A stretch of 46,930 nt of DNA from CAYRUZ01 sp964427895 (GCA_964427895.1 CAYRUZ010000006.1:1-46930); one strand, 5' to 3'. Counted from the first letter of the stretch, positions 5,859 to 14,834 are shown. Notes: generated from the letters alone by a model not told the origin. A program made the numbers and translations.

Positions 5859-8330
5859 ATGCTGCTCTACCCCACGAGCTGCCGCGACGCCTCAACAGGG
5901 AATCCCGAACGGGAGATCCGTCTTCTGGCATTCGCGGGTGGCGGTCGTGGAGGAGGCGGCGGAGGTGGCGGAGCGCCGCGCGAAACACCGCGAGAAGGTG
6001 GCGGGGGTGGAGGAGGAGGCGGAGACCGCGCGGTCGACGATACGTCGAGCAAGACGAAGCAGAACATCGAAAAGGCACTCGCAGAACGAGTGAACGAGAG
6101 CGAGCGGCTTGTGAAGAGGTACGCGGACCTGGAGAAGAAAATGAGGGAACAGTGGGAAAGTGCCGACGCCATTCTTGGCAAAGAGCGCAGCGACAAGACC
6201 ATTGCGGAATTCGCCCGCAAGCATCCCAAGGAGTGGCAGGACCTGCGACACGATCGCGTATGGCTGCAATCACAGCACCTCGTGGTACGGGGGCTGAAGA
6301 AGCGTGCGGAAATGCTGCAGCAATGGGAAAGAGGCGAAATAAATCCGCATGATCTCGTCGACACGATCGAGGAGGAAAACGAAACGCTCCAGAGGGAGGA
6401 TCCGTTTAAGGACGAGGAACGGGACGTTCGCGAGATGAAGGCGGGACGCGTTGATTCCGCGCGGTCCTTCCTGCAATCCACCGCCGCTTCTCCGCGCGGA
6501 GGCGACGGCGAAAGCATGCCGAACGCCAGCTCGCGGGAATTGTGGGATAACCTCGGCGTATCGGGCAAAACGCAGATCATGACCGAGCTGAGTGCCCGCT
6601 TGAACACGAATGAGATGCGCGGCGAGCTAAACAGCATCGCCGACGTATACGAAGCGAGTTTGACCACAAGCACTTTCCCGCAAATCCTCGCGAATGCGAG
6701 CAAGAAACCCGAAGACCCCAAAGACGAAGCCAATCTGACGCCTGCGCCGGTTTCACGCGGCGGAGGACTGGAATGGTTTACCCTTACGCAGTTGTACTTA
6801 GGCTTCAAGGACTGGAAAGAGGCGTGGATTCACGCATGGGAGCACCAGGATCAGTACAAGGGATCGATTTTCGCGAAGAAGGTCGGACGACTCATGAAAA
6901 ACATCGTTCCGTACGGCGAAACCGCCCAGGAACAACTCGACCAGACGCTCGAGAAGAAACAGAACGATGAAATCGGCGGCGTGCTCGACAAACTCAAGCG
7001 GCAATCCCCCACCTTCAAGCAAGTGTTCGGACCGGGCGGATTGCTGCACCATGCGTCGCACCATCCCACGACGGCGCTTGGCGTGCTGAAATACGCCGCT
7101 GGCCGCGGATGGCTGTATAAGATCAACGATAAGGTCGATAAGGCCAACCGCACCATTTACGGATACAAGTTCGACCATTTGGTGCCCGCCACGTGGGACG
7201 ACGACCAGGTGATCCGTGCGTGGGATTCGCTCACGCGCGAAAACTCCATCGGCGAATCCGAGGAGCAGAAGAAGGGCAAGGAAAAGGTCGAGAAGTTCAC
7301 CGATGCCGACCAGTTCATCCGTGCCTTCGAGAAGGACATGAAGGGCTGCAACTTCTGGTCCGCGATGGGTATCGCCGACGCCTTTATCGGACGCGGCAAA
7401 ATGGGCGAAGCATCCGCACGCTTGGCCACCGTATACCTCCGCTTCCTGCGCGAGGACGACAACGTGCGCAACTTCATCTCCGACGCCATCAGCGAGCGTA
7501 TGCCGTTCCCGGTCTGGCATCGCGGCTACTTCACGCTGGCACACATCACCATGGATCGCGGCAAGATCCGCGAATGGCTGAGCAAGAACGACAAAGACAT
7601 CGGCAATGCCGGCACCCTCGGCGGCGCCATCAAGAAGATCGAAGCGTACGTACAACAGCGTTCGGGCGGCGTGGACAAGGCCACAATGGATGATCTCGTC
7701 GCGAAGATTTTGGCCGGACAGACGCCCAAAGCGCCCGGTACCGGCGTTCCCCTCTCCATCTTCGGCGTCCCAGGACTGGAGGAATACCGCAACAGTCCGC
7801 CGCTCTACGAGTACTTCAAGGACCATGATATCGGCAAGGATTCGATCGACTACTACACGAGCGAATCGGAAATCATGCTCGCGTCCAACACCTTTATGAC
7901 GCAGCTGTTCGCGGTCAACACGTCCGCCACCGACTTCGTCCATTCGCAAAAGGTTCAGGCGTTCACCGGCCAGGCTGTGTACCGCTACGAGGACTTGCGC
8001 GATAGCGGAGCGGCGCAGGAGGCCGAAGTGTTCCGCAATGAAATGCGCAGCAAGCTAAAAACAGGATTGGAGAAGCTGGCGACGGGTAGCAATCCGCTGC
8101 CGCTCACATCCATCCAGTGGCACTGGGGCAAGTTCAACGGACCGGTATTGGCGACTCTGCTGCACTACGGATTCATGGACCGCGAGACGCTCGCGATGTT
8201 CACGCACGAACCAACGCGCAAGGCGCTCATCGATCAGGAGCGGCGCATGGGCACCGGTCGCCTCATCCCTGCCAACGCACCGCCACCGAAGACCAACGAA
8301 CCGCCTGCCGCAGGAGGCGGCCACCACTGA
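5859..8330 (+). CDS. Large Gly-rich, mostly helical protein of unknown function
   Basis: 823 aa from ATG 5859. This start lies 1 bp after the previous stop and avoids the 32-bp overlap implied by an earlier start at 5826. Two poly-Gly tracts occur near residues 38-65. They are followed by a charged coiled-coil-like region (residues about 70-190, Lys/Glu/Arg-rich) and a long, apparently helical soluble body. There is no signal peptide, TM segment or catalytic motif that I recognise. Base composition and codon use match the neighbours. It may form an operon with the membrane protein at 5363. Function unknown. Confidence 0.75.
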   Translation: MLLYPTSCRDASTGNPEREIRLLAFAGGGRGGGGGGGGAPRETPREGGGGGGGGGDRAVDDTSSKTKQNIEKALAERVNESERLVKRYADLEKKMREQWESADAILGKERSDKTIAEFARKHPKEWQDLRHDRVWLQSQHLVVRGLKKRAEMLQQWERGEINPHDLVDTIEEENETLQREDPFKDEERDVREMKAGRVDSARSFLQSTAASPRGGDGESMPNASSRELWDNLGVSGKTQIMTELSARLNTNEMRGELNSIADVYEASLTTSTFPQILANASKKPEDPKDEANLTPAPVSRGGGLEWFTLTQLYLGFKDWKEAWIHAWEHQDQYKGSIFAKKVGRLMKNIVPYGETAQEQLDQTLEKKQNDEIGGVLDKLKRQSPTFKQVFGPGGLLHHASHHPTTALGVLKYAAGRGWLYKINDKVDKANRTIYGYKFDHLVPATWDDDQVIRAWDSLTRENSIGESEEQKKGKEKVEKFTDADQFIRAFEKDMKGCNFWSAMGIADAFIGRGKMGEASARLATVYLRFLREDDNVRNFISDAISERMPFPVWHRGYFTLAHITMDRGKIREWLSKNDKDIGNAGTLGGAIKKIEAYVQQRSGGVDKATMDDLVAKILAGQTPKAPGTGVPLSIFGVPGLEEYRNSPPLYEYFKDHDIGKDSIDYYTSESEIMLASNTFMTQLFAVNTSATDFVHSQKVQAFTGQAVYRYEDLRDSGAAQEAEVFRNEMRSKLKTGLEKLATGSNPLPLTSIQWHWGKFNGPVLATLLHYGFMDRETLAMFTHEPTRKALIDQERRMGTGRLIPANAPPPKTNEPPAAGGGHH

Positions 8331-8357
8331 TCCGTATGCGGGGCAGCCGGCCTCACG

Positions 8358-8363
8358 TATAGT
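8358..8363 (+). promoter_or_regulatory. -10 box TATAGT of dut, leaderless
   Basis: TATAGT lies 6 nt before the dut ATG, and no Shine-Dalgarno fits between. Confidence 0.55.
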
Positions 8364-8369
8364 GCCGCC

Positions 8370-8807
8370 ATGCAGGTGCATGTTCGCCGTGTCGATCCGA
8401 CACTCCCCCTCCCCACGTACGAAACGGCAGGCTCCGTCGGCTTCGACGTCATAACCCGCGAAACGACGACGGTCGACCCCAACCAGACGGCACTCATCCC
8501 CGGAAACGTCATCGTCAAGGTGCCCGAAGGATATGCCCTCGTTGTGGCTCCGCGCTCATCGCTCCCCCGCCGCAAGGGGCTGCAGTTTCCCCACAGCATC
8601 GGCGTCATCGACTGCGATTATCACGGACCGAAGGACGAGCTGCTCATCCAGGTGAAAAACGTCACCGATGCGTCGGTTACGGTGGAACGCGGCGAGCGCA
8701 TCGCACAGGGCCTGTTCGTCAAAGTCGACCGCGCCGAATGGGTGGAAGTCGACGACCACGGCGCACCGTCCCGCGGCGGCTTTGGATCAACGGGATCTCA
8801 CCGCTGA
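8370..8807 (+). CDS. dut: Deoxyuridine 5'-triphosphate nucleotidohydrolase (dUTPase)
   Basis: Hydrolyses dUTP to dUMP and pyrophosphate, keeping uracil out of DNA and feeding dTMP synthesis. The 145-aa trimeric-type enzyme has all five motifs: AGSVGFDV, PRSSLPRRKG, GVIDCDYHGP, RGERIAQGLF and the C-terminal RGGFGSTG. Its length is normal. It is transcribed alone and converges with the Cys-rich gene, with a 10-bp overlap of the 3' ends. Confidence 0.97.
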   Translation: MQVHVRRVDPTLPLPTYETAGSVGFDVITRETTTVDPNQTALIPGNVIVKVPEGYALVVAPRSSLPRRKGLQFPHSIGVIDCDYHGPKDELLIQVKNVTDASVTVERGERIAQGLFVKVDRAEWVEVDDHGAPSRGGFGSTGSHR

Positions 8808-9136
8808 GCGCGGCGGCAGACGGCGCTGCACTGATCGCGGTTGTTGCTGAATCCGCCGTCGCACTCCGCTTCGTCGACTTCTTCGCAGACCTGGCCCGGC
8901 GTCTTACAGCACCAGACGACTGCCCCCATCACGCGAGCGGGCTTCTTGTCCCCGTCGTTCTTGCGATCACTGGTAACGGATGCCTCTGGCGGCGCTTCGA
9001 CGTCGGGTGTGCGGAAGAGGATGGGGCGGATGACGATCACGAGGAACAAGAGCAACACCACCAATGCCGGGGCATCAAGACCGAACAGCCGGCGCACCGA
9101 CCACTTGGACGACGAGCGTGAAGAACGCGTGGGCAT
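8798..9136 (-). CDS. Small anchored protein with a six-cysteine C-terminal domain, unknown
   Basis: 112 aa. A basic Ser/Arg-rich N-terminus is followed by one TM helix (ALVVLLLFLVIVI) and a short linker. The external-facing tail has six Cys (WCCKTPGQVCEE... AECDGG... DQCSAVC), suggesting three disulfides. No family was recognised. A -10-like CATAGT lies 8 nt before the ATG on the minus strand. It could be a client of the DsbA-like protein encoded at 26946, which is inference. Confidence 0.65.
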   Translation of the reverse strand: MPTRSSRSSSKWSVRRLFGLDAPALVVLLLFLVIVIRPILFRTPDVEAPPEASVTSDRKNDGDKKPARVMGAVVWCCKTPGQVCEEVDEAECDGGFSNNRDQCSAVCRRAQR

Positions 9137-9177
9137 GTGGAAACACTATGCGTTGCGCCTCGCCGGCGCAACATCGA

Positions 9178-9202
9178 AAAAGCCGGGCAGAACCCGGCTT
9201 TT
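9178..9202 (-). terminator. Terminator of ftsZ
   Basis: On the minus strand AAAAGCCGGG and CCCGGCTTTT form a 10-bp stem with a 5-nt loop and a T-rich end, about 20 bp after the ftsZ stop. Confidence 0.8.
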
Positions 9203-9222
9203 CGGCATGAATGGCAGGAATC

Positions 9223-10464
9223 TTACTTGCTGAGCGGCTTGCGCATGAAGGCTGGGACCTCGAGCTCGTCCTCGTTGAGGTTGAGCGAGGTGGACTTCGG
9301 CATGTCCATCATCGGGGAAGCCTTCTCCTCGTTGCGGACGGCCTCGCGCTCGTTCGTGCGGACCGGCGCCTTGAACATGCGCTGCGCAGGCGTGGAGTAC
9401 ATGTTGGACTGCTGCAGGGCAGCCTGGTCGAAGCCCGTCGCGACGACGGTGCACTTCACCTGACCCGTGTAGTTGTCATCGATCACGGCGCCGAAGATGA
9501 TGTTTGCCTCCGGAGCGGCCGTTTCGGTGATGACGCGCGCGGCCTCGTCAACCTCGAACATAGAGAGGTCCGTACCTCCCGTGATGTTGAAGAGAATGCC
9601 CGAAGCACCGTTGATGGAAACCTCCAAGAGCGGGCTGTCGATGGCGGCGCGGGCGGCCTCGGCGGCGCGGCTGTCGCCGGTGCCGTAGCCGATACCCATG
9701 AGGGCCGTGCCAGCGTCCTGCATGATCGACTTCACGTCGGCGGAGTCGACGTTCACCAGTCCGTGCTGGGTGATGAGGCTGGGGATGCCCTCGATGGCGT
9801 GCTGGAGCACTTCGTCGACGACCTCGAAGGCCTCGGTAAGAGGCGTGGTCTTGTCGATGAGCGAGAGGATCTTGTCGTTCGGGATGGTGATGAGCGTGTC
9901 GACCTTGCCCTTCAGGTTCTCGAGGGCCTCCTCGGCCTGCTTCTTGCGCTTGAGACCTTCGAAGCTGAACGGGCGCGTCACGACGGCAACCGTGAGGATG
10001 CCCATGCTGCGAGCCAATTCCGCGATCACCGGCACGCTGCCGCTTCCGGTTCCACCGCCGAGACCGGCAGTGAGGAAGAGCATGTCCGTTCCCTCGAGCG
10101 CGGCCTTGATCTCCTCCGTGCTCTCCTCGGCTGCGCGCTTGCCGATCTCCGGGTTGGCGCCGGCGCCGAGTCCGCGGGTCGTACCGCGGCCGATCGTGAT
10201 CTTCTTGCCGGCCGGGTTGTGGTAAAGGGCCTGAATATCGGTGTTCACGGCGATGAACTCGACTCCCTGCACCTTATTGGTGACCATGCGCATCACGGCG
10301 TTGCTGCCGGATCCGCCGGTACCGAGGACGCGGATGACCGCGCCCGGCAGGACGTCGGGGCGCACCTCGCGGCTACCCATATCGTCTTTGGGGTCAGCGG
10401 GACGGCCACCGGTGGCTCCATTGCCACGGCTGCCGGAGAAGAGTGAGCGGAAGGTATCGGACAT
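9223..10464 (-). CDS. ftsZ: Cell division GTPase FtsZ
   Basis: Tubulin-like GTPase that forms the Z ring. The 413-aa product has GTGGSGSNAV near the N-terminus, the tubulin signature GGGTGSG, and the C-terminal peptide VPAFMRKP that binds FtsA. Its length is normal. It follows ftsA in the same direction with about 31 bp between them, and a clear terminator follows. The ATG is preceded by a CU-rich stretch (CTCCCTCTTCCCACACTTCCC) split by few purines, and there is no Shine-Dalgarno. Confidence 0.98.
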   Translation of the reverse strand: MSDTFRSLFSGSRGNGATGGRPADPKDDMGSREVRPDVLPGAVIRVLGTGGSGSNAVMRMVTNKVQGVEFIAVNTDIQALYHNPAGKKITIGRGTTRGLGAGANPEIGKRAAEESTEEIKAALEGTDMLFLTAGLGGGTGSGSVPVIAELARSMGILTVAVVTRPFSFEGLKRKKQAEEALENLKGKVDTLITIPNDKILSLIDKTTPLTEAFEVVDEVLQHAIEGIPSLITQHGLVNVDSADVKSIMQDAGTALMGIGYGTGDSRAAEAARAAIDSPLLEVSINGASGILFNITGGTDLSMFEVDEAARVITETAAPEANIIFGAVIDDNYTGQVKCTVVATGFDQAALQQSNMYSTPAQRMFKAPVRTNEREAVRNEEKASPMMDMPKSTSLNLNEDELEVPAFMRKPLSK

Positions 10465-10495
10465 GGGAAGTGTGGGAAGAGGGAGATGCGGAAAA

Positions 10496-11734
10496 TCAGG
10501 GGAGGAGGCTCTTGAACCAAGAACCGACCTGGGCGACGGCGCGCTTCACTTGGAAGTTGCCAAAATTGATGCGGCTGAACTGCTCACCCTGGCGAAGACC
10601 CCAGACGAGGGTGCCGAGAGCCGTTGCGTAGGCAGGATCGTCGACCTTCTCGATGACGCCGCCGACGTCCACCGGGAAGCCCATCTGCACGGGCAGTCCG
10701 AGGGTGTCGCGGGCAAGGTCGAGCACGCCGGGGGCCTTCACGGCGCCGCCGGTGAGGATGGCGCCGGCCGGCAGCATGCCGCTGCGGCCCAAGCGCTGCA
10801 GTTCGCCCTTCACCAAGGAGAAGATCTCCTGATAGCGGGCCTGCATGATCTCGGCCATGTACTTCTTGCTGACGGTCTGTGTATCGACGCGGCTCACCGT
10901 GGAGAGGTCGATCATCTCGCGCTCGTTCACCTCCTGTGGCAGGACGGAGCCGTACTCCACCTTGATGCGCTCGGCCGTGTCGACGGACGTGCGCAGTCCG
11001 ATGGCGATGTCGTTGGACACGCTCTCGCCGCCGATCGGCAGACCGACGGAGTGGAGGATGGTGCCTTCCTCGAAGACGGCCATACTCGTGCAACCCGCTC
11101 CGATGTCGATGACCACCACGCCCAGCTCCTTCTGGCGCTTCGTGAGAGTGGACTCGGCGGCGGCGATCGTCGCCGGGACGAGGGCATCGATGTCGACGCC
11201 CGCCTGGTCGATGCACTTCTCGAGGTTCTTCACATGCTGAACATGACCCGTGATGATGTGTGCCTCCACCTCAAGGCGGATGCCCGTCATGCCCACCGGG
11301 TTCTTGATGCCGCGCTGTTCATCGACCGCGTAGCTCTTCGGCTCGATGTGCAGGATGCGGCGATTGGGCGGGATGGAGACGGCCTGGGCGGCGTCGAGGA
11401 CGCGGCCGACGTCTTCCACCGTGATCTCGGCGCCAGAGATGGCGATGACTCCCCTACTGTCGAATGCCTCGATGTGCGAGCCGCTCATGCCGACGAACAC
11501 GTGGTTCACCGGGACGCCAGCCATCCGCTCGGCATCCTCCAAGGATGCAATGATGTTGTGGATGAGCTCCTCCACGTCGATCACCTGGCCCTTGCGGATA
11601 CCCAGAGACGGAGAGAGACCCACGCCGATGACGTTGGGTACGGCGTGTTCCTGATTGGCCTCGGCGATGGCAACGACGGTGCGGATCTTCGCACTGCCGA
11701 TGTCCAAGCTGGCTAAGACTCGTTCCTTGGGCAT
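10496..11734 (-). CDS. ftsA: Cell division protein FtsA
   Basis: Actin-like ATPase that tethers FtsZ to the membrane. The 412-aa product begins LASLDIGSAKIRTVVA (phosphate-1 loop), has the FtsA-specific 1C region, and later phosphate/adenosine motifs (VVIDIGAGCT and LTGGAV). It ends in a short amphipathic helix (GSWFKSLLP) typical of the membrane-targeting sequence. First gene of an ftsA-ftsZ pair. The leader is CU-rich just before the ATG (GTCCTCCCCATCTCTT). Confidence 0.97.
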   Translation of the reverse strand: MPKERVLASLDIGSAKIRTVVAIAEANQEHAVPNVIGVGLSPSLGIRKGQVIDVEELIHNIIASLEDAERMAGVPVNHVFVGMSGSHIEAFDSRGVIAISGAEITVEDVGRVLDAAQAVSIPPNRRILHIEPKSYAVDEQRGIKNPVGMTGIRLEVEAHIITGHVQHVKNLEKCIDQAGVDIDALVPATIAAAESTLTKRQKELGVVVIDIGAGCTSMAVFEEGTILHSVGLPIGGESVSNDIAIGLRTSVDTAERIKVEYGSVLPQEVNEREMIDLSTVSRVDTQTVSKKYMAEIMQARYQEIFSLVKGELQRLGRSGMLPAGAILTGGAVKAPGVLDLARDTLGLPVQMGFPVDVGGVIEKVDDPAYATALGTLVWGLRQGEQFSRINFGNFQVKRAVAQVGSWFKSLLP

Positions 11735-12003
11735 AAGAGATGGGGAGGACGGAAAGGGAAGACTCCGGGAGCAGGCACCGACCGGTGCTGTCCGCGTGAG
11801 AACGGTTCAAAGTCTAAAGGGCACAGCAATTGGCGCAAGTAGGTTCTGAATATCTTTCGTGTACAGAATTTGAAAATGAGAACAAATTTTGCATACAAAT
11901 TTTTTGGCTTCTAAAAGGCATCTCGCAAAATTGTTAACGCGAGAAAAAAACACGAAAAAGAGGCGAACAGAGATTGTGTTCAGATCACCGAGATTTTTTG
12001 CGC
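11735..12003. other. AT-rich regulatory gap between the exonuclease gene and ftsA
   Basis: No ORF. It is markedly more AT-rich than its surroundings at 11850-12000 and probably holds the ftsAZ promoter (several weak TTGTTC/TACACG-type candidates on the minus strand, none decisive). An inverted repeat CTCGC...GCGAG at about 11925-11945 flanks GTTAAC. Confidence 0.5.
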
Positions 12004-12975
12004 TTAGAACAGCGTGAGTTGTGATTGATCATCCGCTGCATCAGTCGCACCTTTTGTTGTTACTGGAGACGAAAGCGCCGTGAAGATGCGCGAACCGTAC
12101 GTTGACTCGGCGAATGTCTGCAGGCGCTTGGTAAGAAGCGTGAATTGCATCTGCTGAAAAAACGTTATTGTGCGCTCGAGTGGCAAGTCTGCTAGACCCA
12201 ACATGTCGAGCTCCAGGGTCGTGGGGATGTCGCACACCAACACCGCCATGCGTTGGCAGAAGAACGCGGACTCGCGGTCCGCCTGGAGCTTCTCACGCAC
12301 GGAGGCGGACTTCACCTCATCGAGATGGTCATAGAGATTCTCGAGCGTATCGAACTGCTGCAGCAAGCTGGCGGCGGTTTTGGGGCCGATACCCTTCACG
12401 CCGGGCAAGTTATCGGAGGGATCGCCCGTGAGTCCTTTATAGGCGGGGACCTGGTCCGGGCGGATGCCGTACTTTGCAATGATCTCCGCGGGGCCCAAGT
12501 ACTCGGCTTGTTGGTAACCCTTGTGCGGGATGGCGATGCGTACGGTATCTGTCGCAAGCTGGAACGCGTCGCGGTCGCCGGTGACGATGGTGGTACGCAT
12601 GCCCGCTTTGGTGGCCATATGGGCATACGTGCACAAGAAATCATCGGCTTCGAACTTCTTGTCGGAGATGGTGGCGAAGCCGTAGGACGCGATGAGTTCC
12701 ATCACCCGAGGGATCTGGATATAGAAGTCATCGGGCGTTTCTGCCCGTCCATCCTTGTATGTGTCGTTCTCCGCGTGGCGGAAGGTTTCTTCGCCCTCAT
12801 CAAAACAAATGAGCAAAGCATCAGGCTCTTCCTGCTTGAGAATGGCGAGAAGCATGGATGCCATACCGAAGACGGTGTTCACCTGCTCCCCATCCCTCGT
12901 CGAAAGGGTACGGGGGATCGCCCAGTACGCCCGGTACATCAAATGGTGGCCGTCGATGAGTACCAAATGCTTCAC
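12004..12975 (-). CDS. Stand-alone 5'-3' exonuclease (PolA N-terminal/FEN domain)
   Basis: Removes RNA primers and 5' flaps. The 323-aa product is the 5' nuclease part of DNA polymerase I only, with metal-binding acidic clusters (LLICFDEGEE, KFEADDFL, VTGDRDAFQL, GDPSDNLPGV) and the helix-hairpin-helix GVKGIGPKTAASLL. No 3'-5' exonuclease or polymerase domain follows. The start is GTG at 12975, 7 nt after a TAGCAT -10 box, so a leaderless GTG mRNA is predicted. Confidence 0.93.
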   Translation of the reverse strand: MKHLVLIDGHHLMYRAYWAIPRTLSTRDGEQVNTVFGMASMLLAILKQEEPDALLICFDEGEETFRHAENDTYKDGRAETPDDFYIQIPRVMELIASYGFATISDKKFEADDFLCTYAHMATKAGMRTTIVTGDRDAFQLATDTVRIAIPHKGYQQAEYLGPAEIIAKYGIRPDQVPAYKGLTGDPSDNLPGVKGIGPKTAASLLQQFDTLENLYDHLDEVKSASVREKLQADRESAFFCQRMAVLVCDIPTTLELDMLGLADLPLERTITFFQQMQFTLLTKRLQTFAESTYGSRIFTALSSPVTTKGATDAADDQSQLTLF

Positions 12976-12982
12976 AAAATCG

Positions 12983-12988
12983 ATGCTA
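12983..12988 (-). promoter_or_regulatory. -10 box TAGCAT of the exonuclease gene
   Basis: TAGCAT lies 7 nt before the GTG start. The surrounding 13-mer CCTGTAGCATCGA recurs exactly at the riboflavin kinase promoter (14825-14837). Confidence 0.5.
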
Positions 12989-13077
12989 CAGGGGCAAGCC
13001 GCGGACAGCTATGTAGCAAAGACACAGTATGTGTGAATTGCAATACCAGCCCCCTTCTCCGGACAGGTCTTTTACGC

Positions 13078-13083
13078 TACAAT
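13078..13083 (+). promoter_or_regulatory. -10 box TACAAT for the GlgA-like domain gene
   Basis: TACAAT lies 28 nt before ATG 13112. It is divergent from the exonuclease promoter. Confidence 0.4.
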
Positions 13084-13111
13084 GAAAGGAAATATTCACC
13101 TCAACACCCAC

Positions 13112-13711
13112 ATGAATCCCTCCCCCGCCACGGACGTTTCCAGCCGGAAGAATGCAACGAAGATGTTGCAGGACAAAGTGGAACACAAACTCGCGTTGCA
13201 GCGTGAGTTGGGATGGCCGACGGAGGCGAAGCGCCCCATCGTCTGCCTGCCGTGCGGCATGACCGACGAGCTCGGCGGAGAACTGCTCCGCGAGGTGTTG
13301 CCGGGATTGCTGTCCATGCCGGTCGAGCTGCTCATCCGCGGCAAAGGAACATCGGCGTACGGCACGCTCTTTTCGCAACTCGTGAAAAACCACGGACACC
13401 GCGTGGCCATCATTCAGAATGATCCGGAATCCGTGCAGAACATGTTCAATGCATCCGATATGGCGCTCTTCCTGTGCGACCCGACCGACTGCAGCGAGCT
13501 GAAGCAGTGTCTCAAGAGCGGAGTGGTCCCGGTCTCCATGCCGAGCCAATTGATCGAAAACTACGATCCGAACCAGGAGCGGGGCAACGCGTTCATCTAC
13601 GAAAAAGCGAACGTGTGGCACTGCTTCGCCGGACTCGTCCGGGCAATGGAAACGTATCGCTTCCCGTTCGATTGGCGCACGATCCAGCGCCACGCGATCG
13701 AGAACGACTAA
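13112..13711 (+). CDS. Stand-alone glycogen synthase C-terminal-like (GT-B) domain, probably non-catalytic
   Basis: 199 aa, about half a GT5 glycogen/starch synthase. It aligns by eye with the nucleotide-sugar-binding C-terminal Rossmann half: KLALQRELGWP, then ELLIRGKGT, the tail GVVPVSMPS, and a final helix. The N-terminal glucan-binding half is absent. The family SRLxxQKG motif reads CGMTDELGG here (Arg and Lys lost), and the EPCGL region reads TDCSEL, so catalysis is unlikely. ATG 13112 is preferred over the ATG at 13082, which lies inside the -10 box. Its role is unknown; sugar-nucleotide binding or sensing is possible. Confidence 0.65.
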   Translation: MNPSPATDVSSRKNATKMLQDKVEHKLALQRELGWPTEAKRPIVCLPCGMTDELGGELLREVLPGLLSMPVELLIRGKGTSAYGTLFSQLVKNHGHRVAIIQNDPESVQNMFNASDMALFLCDPTDCSELKQCLKSGVVPVSMPSQLIENYDPNQERGNAFIYEKANVWHCFAGLVRAMETYRFPFDWRTIQRHAIEND

Positions 13712-13749
13712 AAGGGGGTATTTTCTCCCCCGGTCGAACCGCTTTGGTG

Positions 13750-13755
13750 TACACT
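13750..13755 (+). promoter_or_regulatory. -10 box TACACT of the SLH protein gene, leaderless
   Basis: TACACT ends 6 nt before the ATG at 13762. Confidence 0.5.
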
Positions 13756-13761
13756 GCGGGT

Positions 13762-14793
13762 ATGCACGTCTCCCAAAAGCGTTCTTTCGCCGTAATGCCG
13801 CTGTTCTGCGGACTGCTTGTCGTCCTTTTGGCAATGCCGGCTGCGGCATCCGCCGCGTCATTCACCGACATCGACAGTGAGAACTACCTGTACGATGCCG
13901 TCGAGTTTTTGAAGGAAAAGGGCATCATGAAAGGATACGAGGACGGCACTTTCCGCCCTCGCAACACCGTCAATCGCGCGGAGGCATTGAAGATCATCGT
14001 CGCCGCCGTCAATAACGTGGCCCTCCCCTCCTCCGGGGCTTCGAGCTTCGGCGACATCCCGGGCGGCGCGTGGTACCAACCCTATGTGGAAGCGGCCTGG
14101 TCGACCCTGAAGATCATCAACGGCCCTCCGTCCGTCACCCGCTTCCGTCCGGGCGATCCCGTGGCCAAACACGAATTTCTCAAGATGTTCCTCCTTTCAC
14201 AGAAGGTGGATGCAAAGGCATACCTGGGAGAAATACAACTGCCGCTCTCCGCGGACGTGCGGGACCCCAATGCGTGGTACTACCCCTTCATCCGCTACGC
14301 CGTGGCGACGTCGATGACCGAAGCGACGGAGCAGGGCGAACTGCGTCCGGACCGAGACCTCAACCGCGGCGCCGTGGCACTCTTCCTCTACCGCTTCTTC
14401 CAATACCAGGACGACGAGCAAGTGAACGAGTTGCTCAGTCTGATGGAAGTGGAATTGGTGCGCGCCGTGAAGTTGCTCGACGCCGGCGATCTGACGGGTG
14501 CCGATTACGCGACCGCTCGCGCGAAACTGCAGGCGCGAGGCGCCCTTGAGAGCGTGCCGGACGAACCGCTCGCGAAGGGAGCAGTGAAGGTGGCCGACGC
14601 CTACCGCCACATCGTGAAGGCGTACCAGGCAGGAGCGGCCGGAAAGTACGATACGGCCATAGAGGAATCCGGCGCTGCATGGAACGAAGCGCAGCGCGCG
14701 CGGGAATTCAGCGAGAATTACACGACTCTCGCGAACGAAATCCAGGCGATCGCCAAGCACGCGGCTGACACGTCGCGCGAGCGCAAGAAATAA
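13762..14793 (+). CDS. Secreted S-layer homology (SLH) domain protein
   Basis: 343 aa with a signal peptide (hydrophobic core LFCGLLVVLLAMPAAASA, cleavage near residue 32). Three consecutive SLH domains follow: FTDIDSENYLYDAVEFL... to about residue 85, SFGDIPGGAWYQPYVEAA..., and ADVRDPNAWYYPFIRYA.... The C-terminal third is helical and Ala/Glu-rich. SLH domains attach proteins to cell-wall polymers or form surface layers. The reading frame is open upstream to 13474, but the signal peptide and promoter fix the start at 13762. Confidence 0.88.
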   Translation: MHVSQKRSFAVMPLFCGLLVVLLAMPAAASAASFTDIDSENYLYDAVEFLKEKGIMKGYEDGTFRPRNTVNRAEALKIIVAAVNNVALPSSGASSFGDIPGGAWYQPYVEAAWSTLKIINGPPSVTRFRPGDPVAKHEFLKMFLLSQKVDAKAYLGEIQLPLSADVRDPNAWYYPFIRYAVATSMTEATEQGELRPDRDLNRGAVALFLYRFFQYQDDEQVNELLSLMEVELVRAVKLLDAGDLTGADYATARAKLQARGALESVPDEPLAKGAVKVADAYRHIVKAYQAGAAGKYDTAIEESGAAWNEAQRAREFSENYTTLANEIQAIAKHAADTSRERKK

Positions 14794-14828
14794 TCGCTTC
14801 TATCGGCGACGTCCCGCGATCCGTCCTG

Positions 14829-14834
14829 TAGCAT
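14829..14834 (+). promoter_or_regulatory. -10 box TAGCAT of the riboflavin kinase gene, leaderless
   Basis: TAGCAT lies 8 nt before ATG 14843, within the 13-mer CCTGTAGCATCGA shared with the exonuclease promoter. Confidence 0.5.

Noticed and set aside
9211..10446. 411-aa open frame on the plus strand
   Set aside because: Antisense to ftsZ, whose motifs are unambiguous.
10241..11716. 491-aa open frame on the plus strand
   Set aside because: Antisense to ftsA; low-information Asp/His/Arg-rich sequence.
13474..13761. N-terminal extension of the SLH protein
   Set aside because: It overlaps the GlgA-like gene in another frame. The signal peptide and -10 box place the start at 13762.
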